Part shown: in pieces, positions 8,488-16,830 of the stretch
Layout of the letters: each line of letters begins with the position of its first letter
Position numbering within the stretch: position 1 is the stretch's first letter
Source of the DNA: Candidatus Obscuribacter sp.
Lineage (GTDB): Bacteria; Cyanobacteriota; Vampirovibrionia; Obscuribacterales; Obscuribacteraceae
Assembly: GCA_016712465.1 (NCBI GenBank)
Contig: JADJQZ010000001.1
Coordinates: 3,658,001-3,722,000, forward strand
Reading direction: 5' to 3'
Length of the DNA stretch: 64,000 bases
Position numbers and translations under genes: made by a program
The notes under the pieces: generated by a model
Told to the model about the DNA's origin: nothing
The model's input: the letters and a program-made list of their open reading frames with translations, nothing else
Database searches by the model: none

Positions 8488-9858
8488 ATGCTGCTACCGA
8501 CACCAGTAATTCTCATCATAAATAAACCCAGGCAGGCTGCGGAATTCGCGCAGGTATTGGAGAAGACCGGTGCCAAGGTACATGCCGCCACATCCTTTGA
8601 AGAGGCCAACGAATTACTCTCCTTCCTGCACCCGGACATCATCATCTTGCCCAATAAATTAGACGGCGATGAAGGTGGAGACGGGCGTCTCTATTGCCAA
8701 CAAGTACGGGCCACATTAGCCCCACCAAGGCCGGTGCTGGTGCTCCTGCACCCCTCCACCGACGTGACCGAGCGCATCAATGCTTTCCGCTACGGTGCCG
8801 ACGATGTTCTGGGCGATCCCATCGATAAAAACGAGCTGGCCATAAGGGTGCTGGCCCACCTGAGAAGAAGACAGGAAGAGTTCTCCCACCAGCTTACCCA
8901 GCTTCCCGGTCCCAATTTAATTAGACGCATGCTTGATCAATGTCTCTATTCGGATAGACATTGGGCGGCTCTTTCTATCGACCTCAATAAAATTCGTGTC
9001 TACAATGAAACCTATGGAGACCTGGCAGGCGACCAACTGATCAAAGCCCTGGCCGCCATTCTCACCGATATCGCCGACGAAACGGAATTTGTGGGACATA
9101 TCGAGGCCGACGACTTCCTTATGGTGACCAGACCGGAGCTGGCAGAAAAAAGAGCGGAACTCATCTGTCGGCAATTTGACAGCATCAGCTCACGTTTCTA
9201 TCCAAAGGGAGACATCGAACGCGGTTATCTGATCTCCACCGGCCGTGGTGGCATACGGCGGCGCGTGCCCCTCATTTCCATCGCCGTTGGTATCGTATCC
9301 AGTACCGTCAGGAAATTTCAATCCTACGTCGATGTGCTCACCACCGCCCGCGACTACCGTTATCTTGCCAAGCAAAAACAAGGCAGTGCCTGGATTTCCG
9401 ATAAAAACATCGATGAGTGCCGCACTATGATGCTGCAAACTCTAGCCCTGGAAGGCGAAAGCAAGGAAGCCGAAGTACCGGAGCGCACCACTAGAATTCT
9501 GGTAGTAGAGCCGGACGGCGCCATGGCTTGTTTATTGCAGGAAACTCTCGCCCTGGAAGGTTATTACGTGCAAGTGACCAGCTCCGCCGACGATGCCCTG
9601 GAACTGGCTCGCTATCAGCCCCACCCTGATCTTATTTTGCTCGAATCCAACCTGACCGGCAGGAAACTGGACGGTTGGAAGCTCTGCCGTGCCCTCAAAT
9701 CAGACGAAGAGCTGTCCAAGATCTGGATCGTCATGGCCACCTCCCATCCCGATCAATCACTGGCCCTGGAAGCGGGCGCCGACCTCTACCTGCCCAAGCC
9801 CTTCGACATGCCGTCCTTGCTCTCGGAAGTCAGCCTCTTACTGCGCTCACGCTTCTAA
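8488..9858 (+). CDS. Receiver - degenerate GGDEF - receiver protein (pseudo-receivers)
   Basis: 456-aa cytoplasmic signalling protein. Residues 1-~125 are receiver-like, but the phosphoacceptor position reads PDIIILPNKL, with Pro55 where Asp is expected. Residues ~135-330 resemble a GGDEF domain (YNETYGDLAGDQLIKALA), with the active-site loop reading EADDF at 206-210 in place of GGDEF. The C-terminal receiver (~340-456) keeps the Lys of YLPKPF (437), but has LILLESNL with Glu386 in place of the phospho-Asp. Diguanylate cyclase activity is therefore unlikely. The ATG at 8488 follows AGGGGTTAAG and lies 1 bp after the kinase stop; an upstream in-frame ATG at 8386 inside the kinase gene is less likely. 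Its last 12 bp overlap convergent gmhB. Confidence 0.85.
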   Translation: MLLPTPVILIINKPRQAAEFAQVLEKTGAKVHAATSFEEANELLSFLHPDIIILPNKLDGDEGGDGRLYCQQVRATLAPPRPVLVLLHPSTDVTERINAFRYGADDVLGDPIDKNELAIRVLAHLRRRQEEFSHQLTQLPGPNLIRRMLDQCLYSDRHWAALSIDLNKIRVYNETYGDLAGDQLIKALAAILTDIADETEFVGHIEADDFLMVTRPELAEKRAELICRQFDSISSRFYPKGDIERGYLISTGRGGIRRRVPLISIAVGIVSSTVRKFQSYVDVLTTARDYRYLAKQKQGSAWISDKNIDECRTMMLQTLALEGESKEAEVPERTTRILVVEPDGAMACLLQETLALEGYYVQVTSSADDALELARYQPHPDLILLESNLTGRKLDGWKLCRALKSDEELSKIWIVMATSHPDQSLALEAGADLYLPKPFDMPSLLSEVSLLLRSRF

Positions 9859-10464
9859 CGAACTTTTTGCAACACGGCTTTTAACCTGCTCAATAATCCA
9901 GTTGGCGGCCTCCACTATAGAACCGGCTTGAAAATCAGGCTCTACCTTCCACTGATAGGTACCGGCCAGAACTTCTCTGCCATAGCCGGTCTCCACCAGA
10001 ACGCCCCTGGCCGCGCAGTTTCTAGCTAACTCCACATCAGTTGCCTTATCTCCCACTACAAACGATAACTGACGGTCTAAATCCGGATGCTCACGGAAAG
10101 CCTGCTCTACAAGACCCGTGCCGGGCTTACGGCAATCGCAGGCGATATTGAAGGGGCTCACCTGCCCCCCTTCCTCGGCACTCAAGTGCGGACAATAATA
10201 AACTGCATCCAGGCGAGCACCGGCATCAGCCAGGAGCTTCAGAAGGCGATTATTGAGATCAAGGATATGGGACTCAGGATAGTAGCCCCGAGCAGCACCG
10301 GTCTGATTGGTGGTCAAGATACAAGCAAGACCGGCCTCGTTCATGAGCCGGACAGCCTCTCCAGCTCCATCAATTAAATTCAGATTAGCTAAATCACGAA
10401 TATATCCGGCCTCCACATTGAGGGTGCCGTCGCGATCAAGGAAGACTACCGGTCGAAGCGCCAT
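9847..10464 (-). CDS. gmhB: HAD-IIIA phosphatase, GmhB-like (D,D-heptose 1,7-bisphosphate phosphatase)
   Basis: Removes the C7 phosphate of D-glycero-manno-heptose 1,7-bisphosphate or a related sugar bisphosphate, feeding heptose nucleotide synthesis. HAD motif I is VVFLDRDGTLN (Asp10 nucleophile, Asp12 acid), motif II is LTTNQTG and motif IV is FVVGDKATDVELA. The zinc-binding pattern typical of GmhB is present as CPH followed by CDCRKPGTG. The 205-aa length is slightly above the usual ~190 aa. It is convergent with the preceding signalling gene, overlapping it by 12 bp. Confidence 0.83.
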   Translation of the reverse strand: MALRPVVFLDRDGTLNVEAGYIRDLANLNLIDGAGEAVRLMNEAGLACILTTNQTGAARGYYPESHILDLNNRLLKLLADAGARLDAVYYCPHLSAEEGGQVSPFNIACDCRKPGTGLVEQAFREHPDLDRQLSFVVGDKATDVELARNCAARGVLVETGYGREVLAGTYQWKVEPDFQAGSIVEAANWIIEQVKSRVAKSSLEA

Positions 10465-10606
10465 AAATTCACCAAATAAGGATTATATATACAGATTACC
10501 GTCCGATAGACCGCCCGGAAGAGGTACTAATATGCATGGCAAAATATTACTATCCTGGTACGCAGAATATGTTACGATGGGTTGTAGTTGTTGCTGAAGA
10601 ATTATC
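10465..10606. other. Divergent control region, gmhB / blaI-type repressor
   Basis: About 140 bp shared by two divergent starts. It is AT-rich near 10490-10580. No perfect BlaI-type dyad was found, although the TACTAAT and ATTACTA segments may be relevant if the repressor is autoregulated. Confidence 0.35.
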
Positions 10607-11008
10607 ATGAGACTACAAGACGAAAACGCTTCATTCCGTATAAACCAAGAAGGTTTGCAAAAATTTCTCGGCGATCTCGAATGCGAGATCATGGAATTGG
10701 TCTGGAAACTTGCCAACCCGACCACCACAGTAAGAGAGGTTTTTGACGCTCTCAAACTGAAGAGAGAAATAGCTTACACCACAGTCATGACCACCATGGT
10801 CAGATTATCAGAGAAAGAACTTCTCAACATCATCGACAAATCAGGACTGGCAAATGTCTACGTTCCTCGCTATAACCGCGAGCAATTCATTGAAGAAGCC
10901 GTGAAGCAAATCCTCAAGAGCCTATCAGACGAGTATCCCCGGGAAACTCTCAACTACTTCGAGGCCAATCAAGCCAAGCTCACCAAGAAAGCCAGCCGCC
11001 GCCGTTAA
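10607..11008 (+). CDS. BlaI/MecI/CopY-family transcriptional repressor
   Basis: Small winged-helix DNA-binding protein of 133 aa. LGDLECEIMELVW starts the fold. The recognition region is TTTVREVFDALKLKREIAYTTVMTTMVRL, quoted here only as a region (residues ~42-70). This pattern closely follows the penicillinase-repressor family. The C-terminal half (REQFIEEAVKQILKSLSDEY) would dimerise. No BlaR1-type protease gene lies next to it, so its signal and targets are unknown. The ATG follows GAAGAA, and a strong terminator lies just downstream. Confidence 0.85.
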   Translation: MRLQDENASFRINQEGLQKFLGDLECEIMELVWKLANPTTTVREVFDALKLKREIAYTTVMTTMVRLSEKELLNIIDKSGLANVYVPRYNREQFIEEAVKQILKSLSDEYPRETLNYFEANQAKLTKKASRRR

Positions 11009-11035
11009 AAGGCGACCACTCATCTTCAAATGTTA

Positions 11036-11070
11036 GACCCGCCCTCTCATTAAGAGAGCGGGTCTTTTCT
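11036..11070 (+). terminator. Rho-independent terminator after the BlaI-type repressor
   Basis: GACCCG and CTCTC pair with GAGAG and CGGGTC around an ATTAA loop, followed by TCTTTTCTT on the plus strand. Confidence 0.85.
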
Positions 11071-11103
11071 TCAGGGAGCCTCTATGTGGCTCTAGAAGGA
11101 CGC

Positions 11104-11139
11104 TAAAAGAAAGAGGGGAGATAATATCCCCCCTCTTTC
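11104..11139 (-). terminator. Rho-independent terminator after the first CpaC-like gene
   Basis: GAAAGAGGGG (11109-11118) pairs with CCCCTCTTTC ending at 11139. On the minus strand the stem is followed by CTTTTAGC. It ends transcription coming from the secretin gene. Confidence 0.82.
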
Positions 11140-11170
11140 AATTCTCTAACAAATCAGACGGGCTGACTTA

Positions 11171-13294
11171 TTACTCGTTGTCCGGTATCGGTGCACCTTC
11201 GGGCAGAGTCGGTGAGGTCTTCTGGTGACGCTCAGAGCGACCGCTCGTGTAGTGACGTTCGTCAACAACTGTGGGCTCGACCTGAAGCATGTTCATGTCG
11301 CGCGGTCCTTCAACCCTGCCGATATCTTCGGGCAACTTAAGTTGTCCGGGGGTACCGGGAAGGATGATCTCGGGTCTGACAGCCACAACCAGTTCGCTCT
11401 CGTTTTTGTTGAAAGCTTTGGAGCGGTAGAGGGCACCGAGAACAGGAACTTCACCGAGCATGGGCAGCTTGGAGAGTTCGCGACCGTTGTTGGAGCTGAC
11501 CAAACCTGCCAGGTAAAGTTCCTGACCGGGCTTGAGTTCCACAATGGTCTGGCTCTTTCTGGTGGTGAAACCAGGGATGGAGGCGTTCGAACCGGGAATG
11601 GTGAAAGCCAGAGCCTGGGAGATGATTCTCTCTTCAGGGGAGATCTGCAGGTTGATGGTGCCGTTCTCTTGCAGTACGGGGATCATATTGATACGCATAC
11701 CGAAGGGCTCAAAGGTGACTGATGTCAGAGCGGCACCGGCAGTAGCGATCTGCTGAACGATCGGGATCTCACCACCAGCCAGGAAGGCTGCTCTCTCGCC
11801 GGAGATGGTTACCAGCGTGGGCTCAGCCAGGATACGAGCACGTCCATTGGAGATGATGCCCTGGATAGTCGGGTTCAAGGAGAACTGAGCGCTGGAGCCG
11901 TTGCCTACGTTGGAAATACCGGTGAACATGTTGAGCAAGTTAGCCGGGTTGAAGGCAGCACCACCGGGGGCACCAAGAAGGATGGACTGAGCCAGGAGGG
12001 TGGCAGGACCGCCAAGCAGTACCGGCTGACCGATACCGAGGGCGTTACCGGCAGCGTTGATGAAGCTGACCGGCTGCACTGCGCCACCATACTGAGGATT
12101 GCTCAGGAAGATGCGCTGGGCCTGGGTGAGACCACCGACGAAGGCTCCGGTGTTGGTAGTACCGGCACCAGTGTTGGGAATCAAGCCAGGCAGGTTGAGA
12201 GCGTTCAGGAACGGGTTAGCGATAGCGTTTACAACCTGGTTGCTGTAATCGCCATAGGGGTAGGTGACACCGTTAGTAGCAGTGGTCAGACCCTGCAGGA
12301 AGCGAGTTCCGGGGTTGGAAGAGAAGCTGTTACCGCTGTTGAAAGCACCTTGAGCAGTACCGCCTACGCCGAAGGCGAAGCCACGACCGGCAACACCGAA
12401 GCCGAGCTGGGTACCGAGTTCACGTGCAGCCGCCGTGTTCATCTCCATGAAGGTGACGTGCAGGGCGATGAGGGGAACTTTTCTGACTTTCACGAGGGAG
12501 GTAACACGACCGCCGTCGGAAACCATTACCTGGGCTTTACCGATATTGTTGGGGATGTTACCGAAGAAGGTGTATCTGTCAACGGTGTTTAGCTGGGCGA
12601 GCTGGCCGGTACCGCCGCCGCCGCCGCCGCCGCCGGAACCACCGGTTTCACCGATACGTCCGGAAACGATACGGCTGTTGGCCACGGTGATGTTCATACC
12701 GCGATCATCCATGAACACGTTCGCGGCTGCGAAAGCGCGGATGATGGACTCGGGGTGATCGACATCACCGGTCAATAGCACACGGTCAGAGCCACTGACT
12801 GAATAGGCTTTGACGATAATACGGGGGTCAATCTCTCTCAAGGTAGCCTGAAGCTGCGAGTAATCTCTCGAAACTCTCAGGTCGACGTTGATGGAGTTGC
12901 CGGCGTCATCCCAGAGGAGCATGGTGCAGGTACCGGGGCTCTTGCCCAAGAGCACCATCTGGTTCTCAGAAACAACTACCGGTTCTGCGATACCAGGGTC
13001 ACTGATGGATGTACGGACAACTTTGTTTTTGAATTTGAAAGTTCTCGATTGGGAAACTTTCAAATCGATTGCGCTTGTAGTTTTAAACTCTTCGAACTCA
13101 ACTGTACCGGTCACTACTGGCGGTATCGGCTGAGCAGTTACATAGGCGCTCTGATCAGCAGCCGCCTGGGCTATAACCTGATCTGGAGCGAACTGACCAA
13201 CGGCACCCTCCGGCGCTGCCAGTGCGGATTGCACATTAGCCTGGAGCGCTAACACCGAAAGGCTCAAAGCTAAGCTCAATTTGGGCTTATTCAT
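11171..13294 (-). CDS. CpaC-like pilus/type II secretion secretin, copy 1 (707 aa)
   Basis: Outer-membrane secretin of the Tad/Flp pilus type. Residues 1-27 are a signal peptide ending in ALAA. A pilus-formation N-terminal domain (about 68-150, with SRTFKFKNKVVRTSI and VVVSENQMVLLGK) is followed by a BON-like segment (VLLTGDVDHPESI) and a glycine-rich linker at about 214-232. The secretin core then follows, with RARILAEPTLVTISGERA, FEPFGMRINMIPVLQENG, ELKPGQELYLAGL, LGEVPVLGALYRSKAF and ELVVAVRPEII. A variable low-complexity insert of ~150 residues, rich in Gly/Asn/Ala, sits inside the core. The tail ends TLPEGAPIPDNE and is nearly identical to copy 2. No other Tad genes are adjacent. Confidence 0.9.
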   Translation of the reverse strand: MNKPKLSLALSLSVLALQANVQSALAAPEGAVGQFAPDQVIAQAAADQSAYVTAQPIPPVVTGTVEFEEFKTTSAIDLKVSQSRTFKFKNKVVRTSISDPGIAEPVVVSENQMVLLGKSPGTCTMLLWDDAGNSINVDLRVSRDYSQLQATLREIDPRIIVKAYSVSGSDRVLLTGDVDHPESIIRAFAAANVFMDDRGMNITVANSRIVSGRIGETGGSGGGGGGGGTGQLAQLNTVDRYTFFGNIPNNIGKAQVMVSDGGRVTSLVKVRKVPLIALHVTFMEMNTAAARELGTQLGFGVAGRGFAFGVGGTAQGAFNSGNSFSSNPGTRFLQGLTTATNGVTYPYGDYSNQVVNAIANPFLNALNLPGLIPNTGAGTTNTGAFVGGLTQAQRIFLSNPQYGGAVQPVSFINAAGNALGIGQPVLLGGPATLLAQSILLGAPGGAAFNPANLLNMFTGISNVGNGSSAQFSLNPTIQGIISNGRARILAEPTLVTISGERAAFLAGGEIPIVQQIATAGAALTSVTFEPFGMRINMIPVLQENGTINLQISPEERIISQALAFTIPGSNASIPGFTTRKSQTIVELKPGQELYLAGLVSSNNGRELSKLPMLGEVPVLGALYRSKAFNKNESELVVAVRPEIILPGTPGQLKLPEDIGRVEGPRDMNMLQVEPTVVDERHYTSGRSERHQKTSPTLPEGAPIPDNE
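12612..12635 (-). repeat. Trinucleotide run (CCG)8 encoding polyglycine
   Basis: Eight CCG units in the plus strand encode the Gly8 linker between the BON-like and secretin parts of copy 1. Copy 2 has a shorter, interrupted glycine linker at the same place. Confidence 0.9.
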
Positions 13295-13600
13295 TCCACT
13301 CTCCCTCTACGAACTCCCGACTTGACTTCTTTTAAACTGCGACTCTGGGAGCACTCATGGTAAAGCCGGTACAGGACCGACCAGTACAGAAGCTTAACAC
13401 GACTGCCCAGACAATGCACGAATCTTTTTTCAGGACAGGCGCACATTCTACACTCACTTAACATTTATCTCCTGGCATCTCTGGTAGTGGCTATTTCTTG
13501 CCCTTCCAGCCAGAGACATGAGCACCACAAGACTCCGGTTGACAACCAAATATGGTGCACGATCGCAGGTAGTAAGCAGTCCTGAAATATGTATGTCAAG
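13295..13600 (-). promoter_or_regulatory. Duplicated upstream region of CpaC-like copy 1
   Basis: This stretch aligns with 16092-16390 upstream of copy 2. Shared blocks include the start-proximal GGGAGAGTGGAATGAATAAG (ribosome-binding site and ATG), GCCGGTACAGGACCGACCAG (seen on the plus strand), ACACGACTGC, CGAATCTTTTTTCA, and a distal block TTGACAACCA then TGGTGCACGATCG. The leader carries the direct repeat CTGTACTGG / CTGTACCGG in the transcribed sense. Such spacing and retention suggest a long regulated leader or several protein sites. No canonical promoter could be fixed with confidence. Confidence 0.7.
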
Positions 13601-13637
13601 GGAGAGTGGCAAACAGTTTTTCTCAATTAAATTTTCT

Positions 13638-13670
13638 TAGAAAAGAAGGGAGTGGTTGCCCACTCCCTTC
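13638..13670 (-). terminator. Rho-independent terminator after CpaC-like copy 2
   Basis: GAAGGGAGTGG (13645-13655) pairs with CCACTCCCTTC (13660-13670). On the minus strand the stem is followed by TTTTCT. Confidence 0.85.
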
Positions 13671-13703
13671 CAATGCATTAACGCTTTCTCTGACTCTAAC
13701 AGT

Positions 13704-16091
13704 CTATTCGTTATCAGGAATAGGTGCGCCTTCCGGCAGAGTGGGAGAAGTCTTCTGGTTGCGCTCCGAACGTCCGGAGGTGTAGTAGCGCTCGTCCATG
13801 ACCGTAGGTTCAACAGCAAACATGTTCATGTCGCGAGGACCCTCTACACGGCCAATCTCTTCGGGCAACTTGAGCTGTCCGGGAGTACCGGGGAGAATGA
13901 TCTCCGGTCTGACTGCTACGACCAATTCGCTTTCGTTTTTGTTGAAAGCTTTGGAACGGTAGAGGGCGCCAAGCACGGGAACTTCACCGAGGATAGGCAT
14001 TTTGGCTATCTCTCTACCGGTGTTGGCAGTGACCAAACCAGCTATGTAAAGTTCTTGACCGGGCTTAAGCTCAACGATGGTCTGCGTCTTTCTGGTGGTG
14101 AAACCAGGAACACGGCTGTTGGAACCGATGGCTCCAAGCTGGATACCGAGGTCGTTGGCGAGGATTCTCTCTTCAGGAGAAACTTCCAGGTTGATGGTGC
14201 CGTTGTCTTGCAGCACAGGAATCATGTTGATTCTCATACCGAAAGGTTCGAAGACCACTGACTGCTGGGCAGCACCAGCTGCGGCTACAGCCTGCTGAAT
14301 CGGAATTTCACCGCCGGCCAGGAAGGAGGCACGCTCACCGGAAATGGTCACCAGAGTCGGCTCAGCCAGGATACGAGCACGGCGGCTACCGATACTACCC
14401 TGGATGGTCGGGTTCAAGGAGAACACACTTCTGCCGCCATAGTTACTGATGCCGGTGAAGAGGTTGCTCGCCTGGCCTGCTGTGAAGTTAACACCGCCGG
14501 GAGAACCAAGCAGGTTAGCCTGACCCAGCAAAGGGCTGGCGCTGTACAAAATAGGTTGAGCAATCTGAGTGGTACCAGTTCCGGAAGTAAACCGGAGCGG
14601 GTTGACTACAGCACCGCGCAGGTCACTGGTGACAGGCAGAATCGGAATCTGGGTGACGGTGTTGGGACCGAAGGGGCTGTTAACAGCCGTAGCGGGCAAC
14701 ATTGTCTGGAACTGCCCGATACCGGGGTTGGAACCGAAAGGAGTGTTGACACCGGTAGTCTGAGTGGTACCACCGATACCGAAGGAGAAGGAAGCGTTCG
14801 ACACACCGAAACCAAGGTTCATAGCCAGTTCGCGAGCCGAGCTGGTATTCATCTCGAGGAAGGTGACATGCAACACGATGAGCGGCACTTTGCGAACTTT
14901 GACAAGGCTTGTCACCCGGCCGCCGTCGGACACCATAACTTGCGATTTGCCGATGTTGTTGGCGTTGTTACCGAAGTAGGTGTATCTGTCGACGTTACCG
15001 ATGGTAGCGAGCTGACCTGTACCACCGGCGCCACCGCCGCCAGCACCACCGGTTTCACCGATACGGCCGGTAACGATGCGGCTGTTGCAAACCGTGATGT
15101 TCATACCACGGTCATCCATAAATACGTTGGATGCAGCGAAGGCTTTAATGATGGATTCAGGGTGGTCCACATCTCCGGTGAGGAGTACGCGGTCAGAACC
15201 GCCAACCGAGAAAGCCTTAACAATGATACGGGGGTCGATTTCACGCAGGGTTGCTTGCAACTGAGAGTAGTCGCGGCTGACGCGCAGGTCGAGAGCTACC
15301 GAGTTGCCGGCGTCATCCCACAGCACCATGGTGGCGGTGCCTGCGGATTTGCCGAGCAGTACCAACTGGTTCTCAGAAACAACTACCGGCTCAGCGATAC
15401 CCGGGTCGGATATAGAGGTACGGACAATTTTGTTTTTGAGCTTGAAGGTACGGGACTGGGAAACCTTAAGGTCGAGGATATTGGTTACTTTGTACTCTTC
15501 GAAATCGAGAGTGCCTGTCACCACCGGCGGTATGGGCTGGGGGGTCAAGGTGGAGTGGTCAGCTTGAGCCAGCACATGGTCGGGAGCAAGCTGGGCTACC
15601 AGTTGCTTGGACGAGGCAGTGGTCAATGCCGTCGAAGGCAAAGCGGCGATACGCGGAGCTTCAGCCTGTACCGTTTCCGGCATCACCTGAATGGGCTCCA
15701 CTTTAATGTCTCCACCCATGGTGGCAACACCGACAGGTGCAGCGCTGATTTCATCGAGAGGCAAGGCCGGGTGAATGGTGAGAGCAGCAGCAGGGGCAGC
15801 TCCACCGGCACCAATCTCTCTGCTCTTTCCGGAAAGGAAGAGCATGGCATGGGGGTCTAATTCTTTTGTATTACTAGTATTAACGGTATTGGCGACACGT
15901 GTCGACTTGGCGGCAACCTTGGTTGCACCAACTCGCTGCGCGGCTTTCGCTACTCCGGTTCCGGATGCGCTTGCAGAGCCTGACATACGCTGCCAGATAG
16001 CTCCTTGCGGCTCGGACTTGGCAGTCAGCGTATTAGCCTGGAGCAGCACTAACGATAGACTCAAAGCTAAGCTCAACTGGGGCTTATTCAT
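13704..16091 (-). CDS. CpaC-like pilus/type II secretion secretin, copy 2 (795 aa)
   Basis: Tandem paralogue of the gene at 11171-13294 with the same order of parts: signal peptide (residues 1-~25), pilus-formation N-terminal domain, BON-like segment (VLLTGDVDHPESI), glycine linker, variable insert and secretin core ending TLPEGAPIPDNE. It differs by ~90 extra residues between the signal peptide and the first domain, rich in Ala, Val and Pro, and by an almost unrelated central insert. The conserved parts are close to identical, so duplication is recent or kept uniform by gene conversion. Each copy has its own terminator and its own copy of the upstream region, so they are separate transcription units. 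Confidence 0.9.
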   Translation of the reverse strand: MNKPQLSLALSLSLVLLQANTLTAKSEPQGAIWQRMSGSASASGTGVAKAAQRVGATKVAAKSTRVANTVNTSNTKELDPHAMLFLSGKSREIGAGGAAPAAALTIHPALPLDEISAAPVGVATMGGDIKVEPIQVMPETVQAEAPRIAALPSTALTTASSKQLVAQLAPDHVLAQADHSTLTPQPIPPVVTGTLDFEEYKVTNILDLKVSQSRTFKLKNKIVRTSISDPGIAEPVVVSENQLVLLGKSAGTATMVLWDDAGNSVALDLRVSRDYSQLQATLREIDPRIIVKAFSVGGSDRVLLTGDVDHPESIIKAFAASNVFMDDRGMNITVCNSRIVTGRIGETGGAGGGGAGGTGQLATIGNVDRYTYFGNNANNIGKSQVMVSDGGRVTSLVKVRKVPLIVLHVTFLEMNTSSARELAMNLGFGVSNASFSFGIGGTTQTTGVNTPFGSNPGIGQFQTMLPATAVNSPFGPNTVTQIPILPVTSDLRGAVVNPLRFTSGTGTTQIAQPILYSASPLLGQANLLGSPGGVNFTAGQASNLFTGISNYGGRSVFSLNPTIQGSIGSRRARILAEPTLVTISGERASFLAGGEIPIQQAVAAAGAAQQSVVFEPFGMRINMIPVLQDNGTINLEVSPEERILANDLGIQLGAIGSNSRVPGFTTRKTQTIVELKPGQELYIAGLVTANTGREIAKMPILGEVPVLGALYRSKAFNKNESELVVAVRPEIILPGTPGQLKLPEEIGRVEGPRDMNMFAVEPTVMDERYYTSGRSERNQKTSPTLPEGAPIPDNE

Positions 16092-16390
16092 TCCACTCTC
16101 CCTCTATGAACTCCCGACCTAATTTCCTACTTCTTGACACTGGGAGCACTCATGGTAACGCCGGTACAGGACCGACCAGTACAGAAGCTTAACACGACTG
16201 CTGCATATGTGCACGAATCTTTTTTCACAGCGGTCATACATTCAACACTGACTTAACACTAGCCGCTTTGCAGCCCCAAGAAGCCCACCCAGTTGGCACT
16301 TTTGGACATGACAGCAGTTGTCACAATGCACCATTTGACAACCAGATGTGGTGCACGATCGTAAGTAGTAAGTATGCATGTCAAGCCGCC
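16092..16390 (-). promoter_or_regulatory. Duplicated upstream region of CpaC-like copy 2
   Basis: Counterpart of 13295-13600. The distal block at about 16337-16386 reads TTGACAACCAGATGTGGTGC and continues with ACGATCG, then TAGTAAG and TATGCATGTCAAG. Copy 1 has the same block with about 11 extra bases between TAGTAAG and TATGTATGTCAAG. ACCAnnTnTGGT is an imperfect dyad next to the palindrome GTGCAC, so a regulator site is plausible. Confidence 0.68.
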
Positions 16391-16830
16391 GCCTTATCGC
16401 ATCAGATATCCCTCGCAAAAGCTTGGCATATACACATGGCACCGCCTGTGGGGACATGATTTTCTGCTAATTTCCAAGACAGTCGGAACAAATATCGGCG
16501 CTTGCCTTATCGGACACAGGTCTTGATTTCGGAGCCCCGCATGACAACCAGCCTCGCCATCCTTACTTATATATGAGTGAATTAGCTCACCTACACTTTG
16601 GAGCGACGCCGGCCAAACCAGCCACAAATGTTGGCCGGTGAGCGCCGTCCGAGAGGGGCGCCGCCATTGTCAAGCATTGCAAAAGGAGACACGGCAGACC
16701 CTGGCCGTCCTTAATAAGTGGTATATTCAGACAAGCATTACTAAGGGAGCATCGGCTCCATATTTGTCCCCGAGCCCTGGTGCTCAAAACAGCCGTAACT
16801 AGCAGTTCAATAGCAGGAAGGACTTAAGCT
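16391..16830. other. Intergenic region upstream of rpaB-like gene
   Basis: About 440 bp with no credible gene; small frames here have no ribosome-binding site or recognisable sequence. A TATATT at 16722-16727 is a possible -10 for the response regulator, but no matching -35 is clear. AGGAAGGA at 16813-16820 is the ribosome-binding site of the next gene. Confidence 0.5.

Noticed and set aside
14556..15860. 434-codon open frame antisense to secretin copy 2
   Set aside because: It lies wholly opposite a clear secretin gene, has a low-complexity Gly/Thr/His/Asp-rich translation and no ribosome-binding site. It is a by-product of codon bias.
16242..16787. Small open frames (60-77 codons) between secretin copy 2 and rpaB
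   Set aside because: They overlap each other on both strands, lack ribosome-binding sites, and part of the region is the duplicated control region.
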